DNA from: Gymnopus androsaceus JB14
Lineage: Eukaryota > Basidiomycota > Agaricomycetes > Agaricales > Omphalotaceae
DNA: 64,000 nt
Assembly (NCBI GenBank): GCA_009733575.1
Contig: ML769552.1
Location: 62,001-126,000 of the forward strand
Direction of reading: 5' to 3'
Shown: piece by piece, positions 23,690 to 37,567 of the stretch
How the letters are laid out: the number at the start of each line of letters is the position of its first letter
How positions within the stretch are numbered: position 1 is the first letter of the stretch
The notes under the pieces: model-generated
The model's database searches: none
Seen by the model: the letters and a program-made list of their open reading frames with translations, nothing else
What the model was told of the DNA's origin: nothing
Made by a program: the position numbers and the translations under genes

Positions 23690-24441
23690 AACTGATATCC
23701 TTTGTCGTGTAGATCTACTACTGTACTGGTTCGAGTCTAAACTAATCCTTACTTTTTTACTTTGATTTTACATGAACATTACATAGAGTGCGCCCTACTA
23801 CATACATTTTATCGATTCCTATAATATAATTGAAACCCGGAACTTCCTGTTACAAATAAGATTCTGGCCACATTGCGATATTATGATTGAAGACTTGAAG
23901 ACAGTTCCATGAGCAGATATAAGGGAGCCCACCCAGCACATTGGTGAGCTAATAGAGTCCTGAAGGCCAACGCGTACCAAGGATAGTGCGCGTGGAATCT
24001 AAATTGTATTCAGACGACATATAGGGCTCACCGTATCCGTATGAGTCAAGCTGGATTGCAACCATGTGATTTCCACGTTCACTACTTATGTCAATACTTA
24101 CACTATGTTCTAAACTTCTACTCGCGAAATTAACAAACGTCGGCCGAGTACAATTTTGTTCTACATGCATCATGATAATAATAGCTAGTTTCGTCACCAC
24201 GAAGTTCTCAAGCACTCCATCGATCCTTCTCGGATATCTGGTCATAATAATAATAATATGATGCTCAGACTCCATCATACTCAAATCATACCAGAATTCT
24301 TTTCTGCTTATTCCTTTCAACATCCGTCATCGCGTCATTAAGAACGTCGGGGGATCTCATCTTCATTGATGATCGTCGGCTCTCAAGGTATAAAAACCCC
24401 CCCAAAAAATGACCAGCCTTTAACCCTCGATTATCATCATC
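23690..24441. other. Intergenic, no gene seen
   Basis: AT-rich, containing a small GC-poor tract with repeated ATAATA near 24245. A 124-codon minus-strand frame at 23949-24323 has no recognisable features. Confidence 0.35.
24389..24396 (+). promoter_or_regulatory. TATA box of Rds1-like gene
   Basis: TATAAAAA followed by a run of C lies 53 bp before the ATG at 24442, a strong core-promoter candidate. Confidence 0.55.
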
Positions 24442-25962
24442 ATGGTTTCAGACTTTGTCGCGTCTCTCGGGTTAACGTTTGCTACTGTTATCCTGCATGC
24501 AACGTTACCCTATGTTTCGGCTAATCCAGTGCCTACCCCCGCACCGTTCACACCATCTGGAGGATTAGGGACCAATGCCACTCATCCGCCGGTTTACTCC
24601 CCAATGAGTCATTTCGACTTCCAGTCTCTGGTGCGTATGGTTTCATTTGTCCCCTGGTAAATTTGTGTTGAACCCCATCCATCAAGAATCTTGCGCTCAA
24701 TCAAGAACTCATCGAGCTTGACCTATTTCATTTCGGTCTAGCAAAATTCTCCGTTGACGAGTTCGAAGCTGCTGGCCTCGATGCCGACGATCGATTTTTG
24801 ATTGAATTCATGGCAGACCAAGAGGTCGGACACGCCAAGGCACTGACAGATATTCTCGGTCGTGAGTTATTTTGTCTTCATATCTACCTTTTGCGTTACT
24901 TTGGTCACTCATCTTGATATTTTTCTTTTTAGCTCACAGTGCCAAAAGTTGCAATTACAGTTATCCAATCAACACGGTCCGGGAGTTTGTAGATTTCTGC
25001 CAGAAGGTGTGTAATTTTCAGCTACAAGAAGATGATCTTTATTTGTTGAAATATTGTGCATGGCATTGTTTTAGCTCACACGTTTTGGGGAGTCTGGTGT
25101 CTATGGATTCTTGGAACACCTAGATTCGCGTGCCTCAGCGCAGATTTTACTGCAATCAATCTCAACTGAAGCGCGCCAGCAAATGATATTTAGACAATTC
25201 GAGGGATTGTTTCCGATGCCAGTAAGCTTGCACCATCTTCGTCATGCCATGATTAATTAAGCGTGATACAGGTTTGGTTTATCCCAGGAATTACCCAATC
25301 TATGGCTTGGACCCTTCTTTCTCCGTACATCGTAAGCTGTCCTGCAGAAAATCCCCATATTGTGTTCCAGAATTTCCCCGCGCTCAATATCACTGTGAGT
25401 TCAATATTGAAGAATGGTTTCAATGCATTTATAACATACTATCCTTAGAATAACCCCTCGGTGATCAACGACTCCCTTACACCTTTAGTTTCCAATAATC
25501 TTTCTGCCCTTTCATTCCCGGGTCGCGAACTTTTCCTTTCCTGGGAAAGCCCCGGTAAAATTACAGGCTACAACGATTCCTATGTGACAAATACTACAGC
25601 TGGGGAACCTCAGGTTTGTTGTTTGTTGTTTCTCTATGGAGCTACAGTGCTAACTTTTTCTCAGTTTGTTGCATGGATATCACAACTGAATACAACGTAC
25701 ACGCCTCTCAGCAACATTTCAGGAAACACTGGAACCACCATCCAACCCAACGGAACCATCTTCGGCGGTGACACAGCACCAGTCATAAACGGCACCATGT
25801 AAGTCTATCCAGTATCTTTTTTCTCAGAGATATGTACGGTTAACACTCCTTTCCTACAGGTTTGTGGTGATTACGGACTCGGATCCATTTCTCACCCCGT
25901 TTAACATCTCACTATTGAATGAGCACATAGTTGCGGGTCCTGCCCTTTACCAATCTGGCTAA
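24442..25962 (+). CDS. Secreted Rds1/desiccation-related protein with ferritin-like fold
   Basis: Exons: 24442-24630, 24687-24861, 24933-25006, 25075-25221, 25272-25394, 25449-25613, 25665-25798, 25860-25962 (1,110 nt, 369 aa, no frame problem). A signal peptide is obvious (MVSDFVASLGLTFATVILHA, then cleavage near the ANPVPTP region). The ferritin-like segment contains NLALNQELIELDLFHFGL and an ExxxGH motif (DQEVGHAKAL), followed by CNYSYPINTVREFVDFCQK and FGESGVYGFLEHLDSR. Many Asn-X-Ser/Thr sites fit an extracellular glycoprotein. Relatives include fission yeast Rds1, induced by stress and nutrient change. Whether it still binds metal is unknown. A TATA box sits close upstream and a foldback element begins 109 bp downstream. 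Confidence 0.88.
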
Positions 25963-26070
25963 AGTGTAGTAATAATGACTTTCGAACCACAAACAAAAGT
26001 TCATGTATATACTGTAAATTTTGACCGATAATTTGATTTGACTTTGTTCTCGTTCAAATCCACTGCCTTA

Positions 26071-26434
26071 CAGCCAATTAGGAGTTTGTAGCATAGTTCT
26101 CAAAAAACACTCGTTAGCGATTTTGTTTACGAACAAACAACGACTGAATAGTAAAGCTCCACCTCGAAGCTTTACAGCTGTTTCGAAAAACGGAGGCCAC
26201 CTCAAGAAAAAGCAATCGACACAGCCTACCATTCAGTTGCTCCTCACTTCAATTCATTCATCTAAGAGCCCCCAACAGAATGAATTGCTTTCGTCACCTC
26301 AGGATTTTTGGAGTTGGCCTCCGTTTTTCGAAACAGCTGTAAGTGGAGCGTTTCTATAGAGTCGTTGTTTATTAGTAAATACAAACAGTGAGCAGCGTTT
26401 TTCGAAAATTATGCTACAAATTCCTAATCAGCTG
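26071..26434. mobile_element. TA-flanked foldback MITE (Tc1/mariner-like ends)
   Basis: The 364 bp sequence is nearly self-complementary. The left end CAGCCAATTAGGAGTTTGTA matches the inverted right end CAGCTGATTAGGAATTTGTA, and complementarity continues inwards through a block around CAGCTGTTTCGAAAAACGGA almost to the centre. It is bounded on both sides by TA (26069-26070 and 26435-26436), the target duplication expected of Tc1/mariner-type transposition. No transposase frame is present. The transcript would form a long hairpin. Confidence 0.75.
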
Positions 26435-26583
26435 TAGATAGATAGTCAGGAATTGTCTACGTCTTATACGATTGTTCAATCCATTAACCGCTCGAACCTA
26501 ACGGAGCACCCACAGATTTCTTTTCCCGCACAATGCGGTGATGTAAATGCGATCCTCCTAGGCCTCTGAGAATGCACCTGCTT

Positions 26584-27048
26584 TCAGCCCTTGGGTACAC
26601 CATGCTCGCGCAATGCTCGCGTGTGCATGAACAATTCGTGCAAGGAAGGACGGCATTCAAATGAGTCACGGGCAAGAAATAAAGTATCAAATTCTCCGGC
26701 CGCGGCGGACATGACGAGCTCTTGCATCGAGCCAATCCTCACTGTCGCATAATAATTCTCCACAGCGTCAGCCTCGAGCATCTTTTTCGAGAGCTCTATT
26801 TCTGTGAGATGTCAACAGGAACACTGGCTTCGTGAAGTAATTTTCCGAACAACCCCGTTCCACAGGCGACGTCTAACACAGTTCCACTGCTGAAGTCGAA
26901 GCCCCTGTTCAGGTCTCTTTGGATCGCGTACGTACCTATTTGGTCCGCCACCTCATCCGAGTCATCGTATCTTGGCGCAAAAGTGTCGTATATAGATGCG
27001 ATGTAACCGCTGACTTCGGATGGAGCGTTGATATTTCTCAATAGTCAT
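26584..27048 (-). pseudogene. Class I SAM methyltransferase, truncated and frame-broken
   Basis: The N-terminal half of a class I methyltransferase is clear: SEVSGYIASIYDTFAPRYDD, then motif I VLDVACGTGLFGKLLHEA and an acidic VPVDIS, followed in another frame by EIELSKKMLEADAVENYYAT and FDTLFLA. Two one-base breaks occur, one right after the presumed start (GAGAAATATC, where an extra A restores MTIEKNINAPSEV) and one at DIS/EIEL near 26813. The frame then ends at 26584 without the usual beta6-beta7 part, so even with corrections the protein is short. It is probably a decayed gene. Its substrate cannot be inferred. Confidence 0.6.
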
Positions 27049-27370
27049 GCACTAAGAAGTACTACGACTACATGATCGCTATAATAATGTGTAGAGCTCG
27101 TCGGTCGAAATAGCCAGCGACATATATCCAAACAAGTTATCCATCGTTAGAATAAAGTAGAAGCCTGGCCCAAAAATTAAATCTGATGCCCGCTCACAAA
27201 ACGATGTAAAAGTCTATATGCAGTAGAAGTGCTAGTAGTCAACATATATATACAGTAAATTCCTATGATACATCATCCATCCCGGATAGTAAGAGATATG
27301 TAGATTATTAGATACATAATGGAACGTAAAACGACGTCCCAGTCTTCAGCAACGCGCGTCTCATCATATC
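27049..27370. other. Intergenic between methyltransferase remnant and CHK1 3' end
   Basis: AT-rich with ATATATATA-type tracts; probably holds the CHK1 3' UTR. No gene seen. Confidence 0.4.
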
Positions 27371-29357
<1,987 letters not shown>

Positions 29358-29689
29358 TTTTCGATGTGAAAGTTGAAAGAGAAAACGGACATGAGTCAGT
29401 GGGAATCTGTGTCATTGTTGAACGCGCGCACGTGCGGTGACTTGTGACTGTGACGGTACCCGTCATGACCAAAACCAACAGAAAACTTCAATATGATACA
29501 AGCGAAGGAAGAGCTATACCGAAAGCATCAAACATACTATATATATACTGTGGAATAGTTGCAGAGAGAAACGAGCGCAATGATACATCGCCAATAATTT
29601 AAAGAGTCGACACTGGGACTCTGACCAACTGAGAGTTGGAGCAGGCATACCGATTCAGCCCCAGAGTACCGATAGATCGAAGCTAACTA
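29358..29689. other. CHK1 promoter region
   Basis: No gene seen. The sequence between the CHK1 start and the end of the CNNM-type gene must hold the CHK1 promoter and the CNNM 3' UTR. Confidence 0.4.
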
Positions 29690-32103
29690 CTATTCTGTCC
29701 TTTGAGACTCATACGACCCATATCTCCGATCGCCATCCTCTCTAATCACACTTATCGGCTCTCCATTTCTTTGTGGCACAACAGCATAATCCCTCGCAGT
29801 AATCGTCACAGAGGTAGTAGTCGACGATCGACTTCCATTCCCAAGTAATGGCGCACGCTCATCAACTCCCGGTCTATTATTGGGTATCGCTGTATGAGTA
29901 GATTCGATAGAGCCAAAGTTGAGGTGTCCTGCGGCGCCGTTGAGGTTGGTTATGGACGTATAGGAGCCGACGGAGTCGCGTTTGCGTTCGACGCTCGACG
30001 ATTCTGTTGAGAGGAAGTGTGAGTGAGGTCGATTTCTAATGTAAGCATCAATACACTCACCCTCTCATGATAGTCGCCGTCGTCGCTCTCCTCGCCCTCC
30101 TCTTGCTTACATTATCCTCATATCGATCCGTCTCATCGACAATCTCCTCCGAAATGATTTCCTGCGGATAATTAGTCTAAGATAAAACTCGCAGAGCACA
30201 TGACATACCTCAATGATATCCTCCAACGTAATAACACCAATAGCGCCACCAGCAAGCCCTGGGGTGGAGCTGACAAGGAGAAGGTGCGCACGACCTGTTT
30301 GGCTGTAAATCATTATCTCAATGAGCACACAGGGTGGAATTAGACTCAGGATCGATCGAAACGCCAACTCACAAGTAATCCAACGCTTGAAAACAGTTAA
30401 TCGTCGGTGGCGCTTCTGGTAGAATCGACAGCGGGAAGCTTGATATTGGGAGAGGGTTGGCGGAGGGATCATATTGTAAGAGCTGTGAGAGAACGAATCG
30501 GCGGATTAGCATTAGAGACCGCACGATTAAAAGCAATCTAAAGACATTGGCGTACACACTCACTTTTTTAATAAGCAACAACCCAACAAAGGCTAATGGA
30601 TTTCCAGGCTCATGAATCGGGAAACGCGAATATCCACTTGAAAGGCTGAAAAAGCAGTAAGTGAGCCATGGACCTGGTTAGAGGCAAGAGATAAGCTTAC
30701 ATGGCATCCAATGTCTTGTGGTCTAATATCGTGTCGGAGCTGAGCTTGACAACATCCTATTGACGGCAAAAGCGTTAGTATCCCAAAGCAAGTCGGCCGA
30801 GAGACGCATCATCGCACTCACTTTCATCGGTGTCATAATACTCTCCACACTCTTTGAATTCAACTCCAACACTCCATTCAGGATGCTAATCTCATCGTCT
30901 CTCAACGGCTCTTCTCCAGTTCTGTGAAACTGTAAGAACGATTTTAGTTCGGCTTTCTTGTACGTGTGGGTATCGTTGGCGCCGAGGACTCTGTCTAGGA
31001 GTTTGGCGACGGGATAGGCGATTGGTGCTAAATGAGTGTATATGAGCATGAATACGCGTTCCAAGACCAGGCTTGGGAAAGGTCACTGACACATGATCCA
31101 CATAAGAGCAAGGACGAACGGTGCACATTTGGCGCCGATTGAGAGACCGTAGCGGACGCTGGCAGCTTGAGGAATAATTCTAAGGATAATAGCTAAGCAA
31201 AGCAACAAGATAACGAGCTCTCAACTCACTCTCTGGAATCATCACAATCAATACAATCATGGTCAAAGTATCACACGAGCGGCGAATGGACTTACCCGAA
31301 GATGACTGTCAAATGGAAAAGAAGGTAAAAATAGTTATAAGTAATACTGTAGTAATTGTACGTCGGGATAAAACGACTCACCAATGGCTGTGGTTGATAT
31401 AACAACAGCGGCGATTCCTCCTCCGAGCTACATAGACACGCATTTGGCTAGGTTTTCGCCGAAGGAAAGAAAGACCAAAACATACCGCTCCGTCAAGGAA
31501 GATGGGCAAACTCTCGTTGACGATCTAAGTATACGGGGAAGGAAATGAGCCAAGTAGGACAGACTTGCGTGGCGAACAGGGACAGACCACATTGCCTAAC
31601 AAAAGGACCTATGTTACTGAGCTTATTAGCAAAAGTTCGAGCTTTATGAAAGAGGAAACGTGCCACTAGAACCCAATGTCTTCCTCTTCTCATCAACTTG
31701 AGCACTGTTCGCTAATGATTAGCTTGCTCTTAGAGATAATCATAGCAGCCTCTACGAACCCTTTTTGGCATTTTTCTTTTCGTTCTGATCGTCAGAAGAA
31801 GCAGCCAATACTCGTAAATGAAGCTCGTCCAGGCCCATAAGTCCTAGCGTCAATCTGCCAGCGTCATTCTCAGACTCAAATCTTCAGCTTATTAGTAGCA
31901 CTCACCCAGCAAATACACCTCCAAGCAGTACTAGAACCACACTAATCCCCATCCTCCACCAAAATTCCGGAGAGCCATACTCTGGCGTTTCTTTGTGCTT
32001 CGCTATAATGAAATTGTTCAAGTCATTGCTGTTGTTGAGAAGGGATTTGAAAGGGATTGCAAGTGACTCTTCGAGCGAGAAAGAGAAGAGAAAGTTTCTT
32101 CAT
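29690..32103 (-). CDS. MAM3: CNNM/Mam3-type DUF21-CBS membrane protein
   Basis: Membrane protein of the CNNM/CorC family, linked to magnesium and manganese homeostasis; in yeast Mam3 is vacuolar. Sixteen exons, about 500 aa: 32103-31906, 31854-31760, 31704-31664, 31608-31588, 31524-31486, 31427-31382, 31305-31296, 31232-31230, 31179-31091, 31027-30822, 30756-30701, 30645-30564, 30482-30373, 30302-30209, 30161-30061, 30003-29690. DUF21 motifs: GLTLGLMGLDELHLRVLAAS, RHWVLVVLLLGNV, IVNESLPIFLDGA, GGGIAAVVISTTAIVIFGEI. CBS pair: SVESIMTPMKDVV, SGYSRFPIHEPGNPLAFVGL, and VITLEDIIEEIISEEIVDET. It has a 21-nt, a 10-nt and a 3-nt exon; the last supplies the conserved Glu of FGEIIPQA. One extra base in AAA at the start (32095-32097) and one G near the last splice junction are needed to keep the model in frame. 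Confidence 0.88.
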
Positions 32104-33006
32104 AACTATGAAACGAGCGTAAACTTGGAGTTGGAAGTTGAAGGGAAAGAAGATATATAATTATTCCTTCCGCGGCTACGTTTGGCGCCGGCCCTTGTTA
32201 GCCGGCAGTCAAAGCGTTCTTTCTCGCTTCCACTATGTTACATGTAAGTAATGCAGGACGCACTAGTTCTGGAAAGTCTGACTGCCGTTCGTGTCGATTT
32301 CGTCTCTGGCTTGTTTGCATATAGTGCTTGACGTACTGCTCTAATGTACTTAGATCAGTGCTTTGGGACCGTCGGGTGCAACACGTCCTGCATGTCTGCC
32401 CGTTTCAAAGATAAATCATCAGGCACAAGAGTCGATACTAGTTTTTAATGGACTATCTTCGATTTATGCTACTACTGTAGCTATCTACCCAGTCCCAATC
32501 ACAATCCGACCGAGTTCCAGCCAACATTCACCTAGCCCTGTGTCATGTAAACTTAGTTTTGTTTTTGGGAACGTGGAATATCTTCAACTTCCTCCCTCTG
32601 TCATAAATGTTCGCCGCACACTGTTTCGGGTGATTACATTCCCCATCTGGCTCCCCATCGAGAACCGACAGGTAAAATAAAACTGCTTTCTCGTGGACCC
32701 GACAGTTGGTCCAATCGATAACTTTCCATAATCGCGCCTGGACTTGAGTGCACACTACTGGAACAGTCTATGCCTTCGTGATGTCTCACTCCCCCCTCCC
32801 TGCAGCTCTAGCAGGAGTGATGAGCGAGAGTACTATCATGTATCTCAGTCGACTGTACGCAGTAAATATAGCACACTGCAGTAAAGTATTTGTTACACTT
32901 TTACGTGATTCTTTTCTTTATATGTTCACACTGTTGTGATTATTCTTTTTCATCGACAGTATAACTGCTTTCTGACACAGTTGTATCGATATTTTCCATA
33001 ATCGGA
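32104..33006. other. Intergenic, no gene seen
   Basis: CNNM promoter side and unassigned sequence with several AT-rich tracts. Open frames of 60-105 codons at 32363-32939 carry no recognisable features. Confidence 0.35.
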
Positions 33007-33304
33007 CTACCCGGACTTTGAGTGCGCCACTCGCTGGGGAAGCAAGGCTTCTATGCCTTTCTTGATTATATCTTCGTCACAATCTTGACTGGCGCCAAGC
33101 TTTTTTGCGTTAAGTTCAGTATCGACAGGGAAAGTGATGTGGACTTGAGAGGGAACTTCTCGAGAGGAAAGGTTGGAGTCCTACGGACATAGGTTAACGG
33201 TGTGGTAGATATAAAATCGGGTGGACACTTACACTGAAGGGTAGTGCGCACACCATAGAGACAGTGAAAACAAGGCCGAGAGTCCAAAGGTGGTTGGAAT
33301 GCAT
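33007..33304 (-). CDS. Small secreted protein, 81 aa, unknown family
   Basis: Two exons (33233-33304 and 33007-33180) join in frame at GT/AG sites (donor GTAAGTG, acceptor CCGTAG). The first exon is a typical signal peptide: MHSNHLWTLGLVFTVSMVCA followed by LPFS. The mature part is about 58 residues, hydrophilic, with one Cys (GASQDCDEDIIKKGIEALLP). It is not Cys-rich, so it is not a classic knotted effector. A TATA-like box lies upstream. I do not recognise the family. The intron removing an out-of-frame stretch right after the signal peptide supports it being a real gene. Confidence 0.55.
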
Positions 33305-34500
33305 GATGGTTGGATAAGTTCTGTTTATCTTGAGTGGATAGTATTACCAGAGAAAGAAAGAAGCATACCAGCTTCGAAGCTTTTGGAGAGGTAACTCGAC
33401 CAGCGAGCTGCACGTCTCACTTTTTTGATTCGTTCCCCTTTTATAGCTTCGACCTTCCGGCGGCTGGCAGAATTTTTTTTTTTTCCGATTCAGGTCCGAT
33501 TAGGTCCGATTCGAACATCCTACATGACTACTTGTCCTTGACTTGTCCTTGGAGCCAGGCTCGCGAAATATCAAGCTGGAGGGCCCTTGAGGGACAGAGA
33601 AAGGAGTAAGTCAAAAGTAAGTATAGCAGATGTAGTAGATAAGAAAGTGTACATTGGACAGCGAGTAAGAGCTGTTCTGTTTGCCGAATCTCAGCCTGAA
33701 CCAAATGAGGCTAAAATCACAATGAGGTTGGCGCAGTGGTGAATATTCTGCACCGAGTGTTTTCGAGAAGACAGTGCGTCCGCATTCCAATGTTTCTATT
33801 GTATACGATCCTCACTACACGGGCAAAGATGCCATGTTTCGTTCAGTCTCCATGTTGATGGAGGTTTCAAAGATTCGCAAGCAGCATCAGTTCTTCCCCG
33901 ATCGAAAGTTAATTACGGAACCAGTTGAAATAGGCCCCTATTTTTGCGAGTTATACTTGAACGTCCACGATCAACATCTATGCATTGCTCTTTATTGCTT
34001 ATACCATGGTTCACGGCTTGGAGTTGGATGAGATCACCTGGGAGAAGTGGTCAAGTGGAGACCACAGGAACTCAAGATGGTGAACTGAATGATGGATCTG
34101 AACCGCCGCCAGTGGCCTCGGGCAAGCGGTTTATTGATGACATTCTGCCAGTACGCACAGGTGGAGAGTGCTGGCGGCTTTTATTCGAGGATCAGTATAT
34201 GGACATTCTGCATGGCCCGCAGATTGTGTTTACTCTGAGGGTGGTCGCCCAGAAGGTTGCCTTGGCCCGACGCTCTTTGGTGTGGACTATCACTGGACCC
34301 GGGTGGGTCCACCTGCGGGAGGCTGCTCCCAACGAAGAAGGTGCGATCACACCTGCGGTTTTTCTTCGACATGCACCCGAGCTTGCTGCTCTTGGATCTA
34401 CTCAGTGCTGTCCGCTTGGGTCAAAACATATCGAGTCCCATGCCCTCTTCTGTGTCATCTACGCCAGCCCCCACCCAGACGCACGCCTCACGTGGGTCCT
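33305..34500. other. Repeat-associated region with unassigned frames
   Basis: A 190-codon plus-strand frame (33944-34513) contains a protein-like core (FIDDILPVRTGGECWRLLFE, later LVWTITGPGWVHLREAAPN), but no family is recognised, and it leads into the dispersed repeat at 34501, so it may belong to an old mobile element. TGGCGCAGTGG at 33727-33737 resembles a Pol III A box; no B box follows at the right distance. Confidence 0.3.
33439..33445 (-). promoter_or_regulatory. TATA box of small secreted protein gene
   Basis: TATAAAA on the minus strand lies about 135 bp upstream of the start at 33304, preceded by C-rich sequence. Confidence 0.35.
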
Positions 34501-35140
34501 CAGCCCCATCTGATTTTGACCAGCCACCGCTCTGTCTAGGGAGCTTGACTGGGCTTACAGCCGACATGGAAAATCTTTGCTTAAGTGAGACTCCCTTGTA
34601 TTCAGCTGCTGCGCCGTCGTCCAGCAGCTGTCCTTAGCCGCTGGTTCCAACCGCAACTCCTTGTAGCTAGTCAGTCTTCTTCGGTAAGTATTCAAAGGTT
34701 CACAGCTTCCAACACAGGCTCAACGCTCATGCGCTCTTTCAGGACGTTCCTCCATCAACTTACCCTCATATTGACTCGCTGAATGCATCACCAATATATC
34801 TTCTCTTAATTCCCCTTTTCACATTGAGATCATAGTTATAGCCAAGTTAATTTTGTTGCGCAGCCTGAAATTGCAGAATATTCAACAATTACGAGTGCCA
34901 GTTATCCTTGAAGCATAGCAAGATGACCATGATCTCTTCTAGCTCACGGCCATCTACGACACTGATATGGATACTTTCTTGATTGGGATTGAGCTGTAGC
35001 TCGGAGCGGCTCTGTCGAAGGCACCAAATTCACTGCTCGCGTAAGTATAATTAATATCGAAAATCGCCGAGTAAGGTCTTCAGCACTGACACTCCTGAGT
35101 GCCATGCTTTATCTGGCGTTCACGTTTCTGCCACAGCTCC
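34501..35140 (+). repeat. Dispersed repeat, copy 1 (same orientation as 40183-41375)
   Basis: From CCATCTGATTTTGACCAGCC onward this sequence is clearly related, with divergence, to 40183-41375: shared blocks include GCTGCTGCGCCGTCGTCCAG, CACATTGAGA, TTGTTGCGCAGCCTGA and GCCATGCTTTATCTGGC in the same order. Copy 2 carries an additional 542 bp insertion. The left copy can be read partly as protein (APSDFDQPPLCLGSLTGL), but both copies have stops, so this is probably a remnant of a retroelement or repeat-encoded gene. Confidence 0.65.
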
Positions 35141-36292
35141 GGTAGGTGCTTACAACTCTCCGAGTCGTTGAGAATACCACGTCAGGCTTGCGTGTGGAGC
35201 GGACAGGAACGAGTGAAAGAACGGCGGGAAAGGTGAGGATAAGGATGAAATCCTTACAATTTCACACACCTCGCGGATCCAGATTGCACTGCCTTCATCA
35301 GGAGAGAGTTTGACTTCATCTACATCAACCTCTCAGGACAGCTACAAATATTGTGAGTTTGCCAATGTACTGATTACTTTGAGCCTATGAGCGCAGACCA
35401 TACCTCATGGATCTAGCCTACCCCATCATGAGGGATTGCAATCGAGGAGGCCTCGACAAGGAAGAAGAGGCCACAGCTTTGGCAGACTTGGAGAGCGAGG
35501 GTGATGGATGAAACTCATCGTCAGTCTTGACGCGAGCATTGGAAGATGGGCATTTGGACATCATATGAACAACATACAAAGGTCCAGGCAGGAATAAAGA
35601 TGGGAGGAATTGGGAAGTTTGGACTTACAAGCTCAAAATCCCGCACCTCATATACCCAAGAAGAGTAATGTGATTAAAGTCATGATAAAAGAAAAATAAA
35701 AGATTTTTCAGGAAGACAGCATGATTCCAATAGGAAGTGATGCATCTTACCAGTTGTGGTGTTTGGAAAAGACATATCATGCAAGGAAGCACTTCTCATG
35801 GAAAAGATGCACCCTGTATGAGGAATGAACCCTGCACAGGCATCTTTTGAGGTCTAAACGTGTCCACAAATTTAGGTTTTTAGAGAATATCATGACCAAA
35901 TATGGACACCCGACTGATGAATCTCAAAGAGTTCTGACGCGGGGACCTCACAAAGCTATAATGAGACATAGGAATTCAACCACTGTGCAGGTACTCCTTG
36001 TACCAACTAAGGAATTCCCATCTCCTAAAAATGGGAATGTGGTGTTTCCACTTAGAAAATCATACGCTCGCTGATTGAGTATGTGATATCTTGAAGAAAA
36101 CACAGCAACAGTTCTGTCTGAAAATTGTGATATCAGAATGACAAGTACAAGATACAGGAAACACGTGCTAAGATTGGGAAGACCCTTTACTTGAATCACT
36201 GTCTCGTGCTGCTCACTTGATGAAAAAGTCAAATTCAGCACCATACATCACTTGTCTTGAAGTGTTTCAAGAGATTTGGGCATCAACTCAGA

Positions 36293-36412
36293 TCTATTTA
36301 TATGATAGGTAGTCTGTCAAAAATGGTGACAAGGACACCTTGGCACATGGAATCTATTTCTGTGATAGGTAGTCCATCAAAAATGGTGACAAAGGCACCT
36401 TGGGGCATAGAA
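36293..36412 (+). repeat. Tandem duplication, period 60 bp, two units
   Basis: 36293-36352 and 36353-36412 share TGATAGGTAGTC, TCAAAAATGGTGACAA and GCACCTTGG at the same spacing, with scattered substitutions. The reading frame stays open across both units because the period is divisible by three. Confidence 0.7.
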
Positions 36413-37530
36413 AATAGAAAGTCAGAGAAGCCACATGCTGGCAGCAGATGTACAACTCAAGACTCCAACATGATGGAATGGAAAAGATGTGATATGAGGA
36501 AAGAACCCCTGTACCCTGTACCCTGCTTAAGCAGGAAAGGCAGAATCACATCCCAAAAGGGATTTAAGACAATCTTACAGTGCCAACATTGATCTGTTTG
36601 CTGCATTTGGGACAGGTGATGAAGCCATTGACTATTTGAAGATTGTCCAGATTCTGGATGTAGATATGATTAGATCTTATAACAATAACAATTCATATCT
36701 GTTGAATAACATATGTCCAATGACATTTCCAAAAACTGACAAATACTGATCTGGTGAAAAAAAAGGCAGGAAGGGGCCGGAGCTCTCCCAAATGCCTATC
36801 AATGGCCTATCAACTAATCTAAGCTCTAGAACATTCGACAAATGGCCCGGAAATTGGTCATTTGGAGCTGTGTCGAACTTTTTTTTTCTGGCCTGACAGC
36901 TGGACTAACTAACCGACGCCCGGCTGGGCGCTTAATTCTTTGCAGCCCCTAGTGCTGGAGCATGGGGTTTGATATGATGTGAGTTGCACTTGTGGGTTTG
37001 AGGAGGGATCTGATCAAGATGGGAAAGACTAGAGAAACAAAGGCTATCACTTAGTCAAATGTCAAGCATGATATACAAATACCCAATCTTCAAACTCAGT
37101 TTGAATAAAACTGGGCAATAGACAACTTTGGGTTGGCTGCATGTGTAACTTACTTCTTGGGCTGATAAGTGGTTCTGATATCACTGCTTGTTGGAGTAAG
37201 TCCTTACATTATTCTAACTGAATTATCTACTAATGAGCATATTCTGTTTTCCTTTACAGAAATGGTAAATGGAATTCCAACACAGCTGGGGCAAAGAAGG
37301 GTCCTGGAGTTGATCAGTCTTTAGTTCTCTTTATACTAAGATGATGGCTGTAATGCAAACTTTGGCCTGCACTCAACTTGGTTTTAAATTGAAAACACAG
37401 GGCATACAACTGCTTTAGTACAGAAAAAAAAGGCTTGAATCACTCAAAAAACCAAAGATGTACTTCAAGTGATAAGAGAGTAAATACTGTGAATGGAAAG
37501 AAATATGTGGAAAAAGATAGGTAGTGATGC

Positions 37531-37532
37531 AA

Positions 37533-37564
<32 letters not shown>

Positions 37565-37567
37565 AAA
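37531..37567 (+). repeat. Simple repeat (AAAAC)n
   Basis: Several consecutive AAAAC units flanked by A runs. Confidence 0.9.

Noticed and set aside
33722..33800. Possible tRNA or SINE head (TGGCGCAGTGG, A-box-like)
   Set aside because: No B box, no cloverleaf and no CCA-side pairing could be found; an 11-base match is not enough.
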